Assembly: GCF_007830615.1 (NCBI RefSeq)
Contig: NZ_VLLI01000006.1
Coordinates: 124,001-188,000 of the forward strand
Origin: Mucilaginibacter frigoritolerans
GTDB lineage: Bacteria; Bacteroidota; Bacteroidia; Sphingobacteriales; Sphingobacteriaceae
DNA length: 64,000 nt
Direction: 5' to 3'
Notes under the pieces: generated by a model
The model's database searches: none
Told to the model about the DNA's origin: nothing
The model's input: only the letters and a program-made list of their open reading frames with translations
Shown: positions 60,507-64,000 of the stretch, piece after piece
Layout of the letters: each line of letters begins with the position of its first letter
How positions within the stretch are numbered: the first letter of the stretch is position 1
Position numbers and translations under genes: made by a program

Positions 60507-61859
60507 ATGAATTGCTTTTCATTTAAGAAAACAACCATCTTATCAGTTATTCTTCTTGCGTCCGCAAGTTTGGCATCGGCACAAACCGATACAGCAAAAT
60601 CCGTAAAAAAAACGACTATAGCTGATAGCTCATCCCATGCAAAATTATTTGGTGGCGCAGGGCAATACAATACCTGGAGCATTGGTGTAAATGCAGGCAT
60701 AACTGCCCCTTCTGTTGCCACTGGAGGTGTTAATCCGTTTAATCATAACAAAGGAGAAATTGGGTATGGCATTTCAGTAAAAGATCAGCTTAGCCACGCT
60801 TTCGGATTACAATTGGATTTTCACGGAGGTAAACTTGCAGGTAACAATAATGGAAGTTACACAACTGATGACGTTAGTGGTGCACAATATTTAGCTTTTT
60901 CAACCAAGTTTTATTCCGGAAGCTTAAGCGGAGTAATCAACTTTGGCAATATTAGTATCCTTCATCGTAAAAGCACTATTAACTTTTACATATCTGGTGG
61001 TGCCGGTTTAGATTGGTACAAACCAACTCCAACCGGTAGCGATGGAAATTCTGTACCTTATAATAGCTACATAAAAGAATTATTTATTCCTATCGGTACA
61101 GGCGTTAAGTTCAGACTATCGCCACAAATGGATTTTAACCTTGGTTATACTGAAAACTTTGTTGACGGCTTTAACTTAACAGGCGTTCATGCTAAATATC
61201 CGTCTGAAAATAGTTACTCATATGGTTATGCCGGTTTAGAGTACACATTCGGTCCTAAATCAAAACAAAGCTTAGAGTGGGTAAACCCAGTTGCCCAAAT
61301 GTATGATGAATTGTACGATGCCGAACTTCGTAAAGAAGTTGAAGTTTTGAAAGGCCGAATTGCCAATGTTGAAGCTGTTATAAGCGACCTGAAAAAAGAC
61401 TCAGATGGTGATGGAGTTTCCGATCAGTTTGATAAATGCCCTAATACCCTTGCAGGTACAGTTGTTGATGGTTCAGGTTGCCCTATTATTTTCCCTAAAC
61501 GCGATACAGTAGTTATTGGTGCCGCGCCTAAAGTTGCGCCTTACGGAAACATTCAGTTTGAATTTGACAGCTCTGTACTAAAAACTGCTTCATACCCAGT
61601 ATTAGACGCAACTGCCGCTGATTTAAAAGCAAACAGCAGTGAGGTTACATTAGCAGGCTATGCTTCATCAGAAGGAACCGCGGCCCACAACATCCGCCTT
61701 TCGAAAGATCGCGCTAACTCCGTAAAAACCTACCTGGTAAACTCAGGTGTTGATGCTAAGCGTTTAAAAGTCAAAGGATACGGTGAAACTCATCCAATTG
61801 CTGATAACTCAACTGAAGACGGTCGTATATTAAACCGCCGTGTTGAATTCCACAAATAA
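60507..61859 (+). CDS. OmpA-family outer-membrane protein (second of a tandem pair)
   Basis: 450 aa, the same domain plan as its upstream neighbour: signal peptide (MNCFSFKKTT.. ending LASAQ), barrel (about 50-265), coiled linker, thrombospondin type 3 repeat (DSDGDGVSDQFDKCPNTLAG) and OmpA peptidoglycan-binding domain. Large parts are identical, notably the last 60 residues, while the barrel loops differ (for example SYTTDDVSGAQY versus STDSGNGLPY). This points to tandem duplication followed by divergence of the exposed loops. Synonymous codons differ between copies even where protein is identical, so it is not a very recent event. Confidence 0.92.
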   Translation: MNCFSFKKTTILSVILLASASLASAQTDTAKSVKKTTIADSSSHAKLFGGAGQYNTWSIGVNAGITAPSVATGGVNPFNHNKGEIGYGISVKDQLSHAFGLQLDFHGGKLAGNNNGSYTTDDVSGAQYLAFSTKFYSGSLSGVINFGNISILHRKSTINFYISGGAGLDWYKPTPTGSDGNSVPYNSYIKELFIPIGTGVKFRLSPQMDFNLGYTENFVDGFNLTGVHAKYPSENSYSYGYAGLEYTFGPKSKQSLEWVNPVAQMYDELYDAELRKEVEVLKGRIANVEAVISDLKKDSDGDGVSDQFDKCPNTLAGTVVDGSGCPIIFPKRDTVVIGAAPKVAPYGNIQFEFDSSVLKTASYPVLDATAADLKANSSEVTLAGYASSEGTAAHNIRLSKDRANSVKTYLVNSGVDAKRLKVKGYGETHPIADNSTEDGRILNRRVEFHK

Positions 61860-61880
61860 TATTACAACAATGTAAAATTG

Positions 61881-61908
61881 AAAAAGGCTTACCATGGTGA
61901 GCCTTTTT
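61881..61908 (+). terminator. Terminator after the second OmpA gene
   Basis: AAAAAGGCTTACC pairs with GGTGAGCCTTTTT around AT, with one T-G mismatch, followed by C and A. It lies 21 nt after the stop. Confidence 0.85.
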
Positions 61909-61944
61909 CAATTTTATAGCTTATTATTCAGTAAAAATTTTCAG

Positions 61945-61952
61945 TAAATTTG
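61945..61952 (+). promoter_or_regulatory. -7 box upstream of the DUF6728 gene
   Basis: TAAATTTG, then CTAC and ATG. The match to TAnnTTTG and 4-nt spacing are the same as at nuoA, the FeoB-associated gene and the GH3 gene. Confidence 0.5.
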
Positions 61953-61956
61953 CTAC

Positions 61957-62100
61957 ATGTATTTTTTCAGAAAAAAAGATCCAAACAGGCCTACCAGCTT
62001 TAATCTTAAAGTAATGCATACCATTAATGCTATTGCTATTACTGTATTTCTGCTTGGCATTATCTGGAAACTAATTCAATGGTTTATATTAAAAAAGTAA
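61957..62100 (+). CDS. DUF6728-family small membrane protein
   Basis: 47 aa, ATG 61957 to TAA 62100, too short for usual ORF cut-offs. The N-terminus is polar and basic (MYFFRKKDPNRPTSFNLK), followed by one hydrophobic helix at about 22-45 (TINAIAITVFLLGIIWKLIQWFI). I recognise it as a short conserved Bacteroidota protein of the DUF6728 type; no function is known. The promoter box 4 nt upstream supports real expression and this start. Confidence 0.72.
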   Translation: MYFFRKKDPNRPTSFNLKVMHTINAIAITVFLLGIIWKLIQWFILKK

Positions 62101-62176
62101 ATCAAATCCTTAATCTATTTTATCATTCAAAAAGCAAACCGTGCTATTGCATATTTGCGCCAAAAACAATTAGCTC

Positions 62177-62557
62177 ATGAAGACTGTAGTTTATACCCAA
62201 AATGCTCCCGAACCAATAGGTCCATATAGCCAAGCCATAATTGCTGGAAATTTTGTTTTCGCTTCCGGGCAAATAGCTATCAATCCGGCAACAGGCAACC
62301 TGGTACTGGATGATATTAAGGCAGAAACCAAACAGGTAATGGAAAACATTAAAGCTATACTTATCACAGCAGGTATTGACTTTGGCCATATTATAAAAAC
62401 CACCATATTTTTAATGGATATGCAAAACTTTGCACAGGTAAATGAAATTTATGGCACCTATTTTAAAGGAGATTTCCCTGCACGTGAAACGGTACAGGTT
62501 GCGGGCCTCCCTAAAGGTGTAAATGTTGAGATATCCATTACTGCAATTAAACCCTGA
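62177..62557 (+). CDS. ridA: RidA-family enamine/imine deaminase
   Basis: 126 aa. YjgF/YER057c/UK114 trimer family: QNAPEPIGPYSQAI at 8-21, FASGQIAINPATG at 28-40, IKTTIFLMDMQNFAQVNEIYGTYF, and the active-site Arg103 in PARETVQVAGLPKG. It hydrolyses reactive 2-aminoacrylate and similar enamines made by PLP enzymes. The CATATTTG box at about 62148 is one base off the -7 consensus and may be its promoter. recG follows 15 nt downstream. Confidence 0.95.
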   Translation: MKTVVYTQNAPEPIGPYSQAIIAGNFVFASGQIAINPATGNLVLDDIKAETKQVMENIKAILITAGIDFGHIIKTTIFLMDMQNFAQVNEIYGTYFKGDFPARETVQVAGLPKGVNVEISITAIKP

Positions 62558-62572
62558 TTATATCTGTAAAAA

Positions 62573-64000
62573 TTGAACAGCCAGGTATTTCAAACTCCTA
62601 TTGAATATTTAAAGGGTGTTGGTGTAAGTCGCGCCGATGTTCTGAAAAAAGAACTGCAGATATTTAATTTTGAGGATCTGCTACGTCATTTCCCGTTTAA
62701 ATATATCGACCGTACCCGGTTTTATAAAGTAAGGGATATTAATGCCGATATGCCTTATGTACAGATGCTTGCCCGCCTCACCCAAAAAGAAATTATTGGC
62801 GAGAAACATACTAAACGTTTAGTTGCGCAAGCACATGATGATACCGGAGCCATTGAATTGGTATGGTTTCAGGGTGTTAAGTGGATTGAAAAAGCATTAA
62901 TCCCAGGTAAAGTTTATGTATTGTTTGGCAAACCTGGCTTTTTCAATGGAAAGGCCCAGATGGCCCATCCCGAGATGGAACTTTATTCGACAGAGGTACA
63001 ACAGCGTAAAGGGAATTTGACGCTACAGCCTGCTTACAGTTCAACGGAAAAATTAAAACAGTTTTCGTTAGATAGTAAAGGCATCCAAAAACTGGTGGCC
63101 ATTTTACTGGAACAGCAATTAAAAGATATCCACGAAAACCTGCCATTATACCTGATTAATCGCTTTAAGTTGATTGACCTGGCTAATGCATATCGTAACA
63201 TTCATTTTCCTGAAGATGCAACAAAGCTTACTGAAGCAATACACCGGCTAAAATTTGAAGAATTGTTTTTTCTGCAATTCAGGCTATTGCGAAATAAATT
63301 ACTGCACACCCAAAAGTTTAAAGGAAACATTTTTGGAACTGTTGGTGAACTGTTTAACCAGTTTTACCATGAAAAACTCCCATTCCCTTTAACCAATGCC
63401 CAAAAAAGAGTTTTAAAGGAAATAAGACTAGATACACAACGCGGCGTGCAAATGAACCGTTTGTTGCAGGGTGATGTTGGTAGCGGGAAAACAGTTGTGG
63501 CTTTAATGAGCATGCTGATAGCCATTGATAATGGTTTCCAGGCCTGCATAATGGCACCTACAGAAATATTGGCCAATCAACATTATCAAACCATAAAAGA
63601 GTTGGTTGGTGATGATTTTATTGAAGTTGGTTTGCTAACTGGTTCAACCCCGCAAAAAGCACGCAAGGTTTTACACGAAAAGCTTGAAAACGGACAGCTT
63701 AAAATACTGATAGGCACTCATGCACTTATCGAAGACAAGGTGCAATATAAAAACCTGGGCTTTGTAGTTATTGATGAGCAGCATCGTTTCGGCGTGGAGC
63801 AAAGAGCTAGATTGTGGCGAAAAAATATTATTCCACCACACATATTGGTGATGACGGCCACCCCTATTCCCCGTACCCTGGCCATGACCCTGTACGGCGA
63901 CCTGGATATTTCTATAATTGATGAATTACCGGCAGGTCGTAAGCCTATCCAAACGGTTCATTATTATGACACTCAGCGTTTGCGCATGTTTGGTTTCATG
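62573..64000 (+). CDS. recG: ATP-dependent DNA helicase RecG, 5' part (runs off window)
   Basis: 476 codons are present of about 700. An in-frame TAA at 62567-62569 precedes the TTG at 62573 and no ATG occurs before the conserved domain, so TTG is the only reasonable start (LNSQVFQTPIEYLKGVG). The wedge/OB domain (about 60-160) is followed by helicase motifs: Walker A GDVGSGKT near 300, APTEILANQH, GTHALIED, DEQHRFGVEQR and TATPIPRTLA. RecG remodels stalled forks and branched intermediates. It starts 15 nt after ridA, so the two are probably co-transcribed. The C-terminal half lies outside the window. Confidence 0.95.
   Translation, partial: MNSQVFQTPIEYLKGVGVSRADVLKKELQIFNFEDLLRHFPFKYIDRTRFYKVRDINADMPYVQMLARLTQKEIIGEKHTKRLVAQAHDDTGAIELVWFQGVKWIEKALIPGKVYVLFGKPGFFNGKAQMAHPEMELYSTEVQQRKGNLTLQPAYSSTEKLKQFSLDSKGIQKLVAILLEQQLKDIHENLPLYLINRFKLIDLANAYRNIHFPEDATKLTEAIHRLKFEELFFLQFRLLRNKLLHTQKFKGNIFGTVGELFNQFYHEKLPFPLTNAQKRVLKEIRLDTQRGVQMNRLLQGDVGSGKTVVALMSMLIAIDNGFQACIMAPTEILANQHYQTIKELVGDDFIEVGLLTGSTPQKARKVLHEKLENGQLKILIGTHALIEDKVQYKNLGFVVIDEQHRFGVEQRARLWRKNIIPPHILVMTATPIPRTLAMTLYGDLDISIIDELPAGRKPIQTVHYYDTQRLRMFGFM

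Noticed and set aside
1..64000. CRISPR arrays, tRNA/rRNA genes, prophage or integrative element borders
   Set aside because: No regularly spaced repeats, no tRNA cloverleaf or rRNA segments, and no integrase, phage or conjugation genes were seen. The only mobile element is the IS1182-like copy.

Overview
The window is chromosomal DNA from a member of the Bacteroidota, most likely Sphingobacteriaceae (Mucilaginibacter/Pedobacter-like). The family-level call is an inference from gene content, low G+C, A-rich start contexts without clear Shine-Dalgarno sequences, TAnnTTTG-type -7 promoter boxes, and Bacteroidota-specific genes (gldJ, porV, a short nuoG, DUF6728). No rRNA, tRNA, CRISPR array or prophage was seen.

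Layout. 1-5478: end of an ExbB-like gene, two ExbD-like genes, a TonB-domain gene, a small membrane protein, a PstS-like lipoprotein and a TPR protein, probably one energised-envelope module. 5556-18917: nuoA to nuoN (complex I), interrupted by a 60-aa membrane ORF between nuoE and nuoF and by hairpins before nuoB, before nuoJ and after nuoK. 18976-23510: housekeeping genes (DedA, pyrophosphatase, CNNM/CBS protein, rsmE, DUF4159, biotin carrier). A perfect 48-bp palindrome ends this block against the convergent gldJ. 23589-26666: divergent gldJ and porV, type IX secretion/gliding components, with porV overlapping ispF. 27229-30606: a GH18-like/NodB deacetylase/GT2 fusion of 1125 aa.

30665-33265: small FeoB-associated protein, class I glutamine amidotransferase, NUDIX hydrolase and PlsC. 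33334-37312: a LytS/LytTR-type two-component system divergent from a small membrane protein and an ABC-2 exporter. The region between them carries phased repeats resembling LytTR-family sites. 37319-39049: a complete IS1182-like insertion sequence. 39054-47475: M28 peptidase, UvrD-like helicase-nuclease, YciI, NAD(P)-binding protein, PorT-like barrel and GH3 enzyme, all on the minus strand. 47665-48327: a beta-barrel protein on the plus strand. 48455-56423: a minus-strand surface-glycan cluster (five GT-A-type transferases, one GT9, one MsbA-like ABC exporter). 56633-64000: MeaB, aminopeptidase P, two tandem OmpA-family paralogues, DUF6728, RidA, and recG running off the end.

How it fits together. 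Complex I supplies proton-motive force and the ExbBD/TonB-type module could use it at the outer membrane. GldJ/PorV, the glycan cluster, the OmpA pair and the barrel proteins build or decorate the envelope. The two observations that most merit follow-up are the LytTR/ABC module with its candidate operators, and a recurring promoter layout in which the -7 box lies exactly 4 nt from the start codon, predicting leaderless transcripts.
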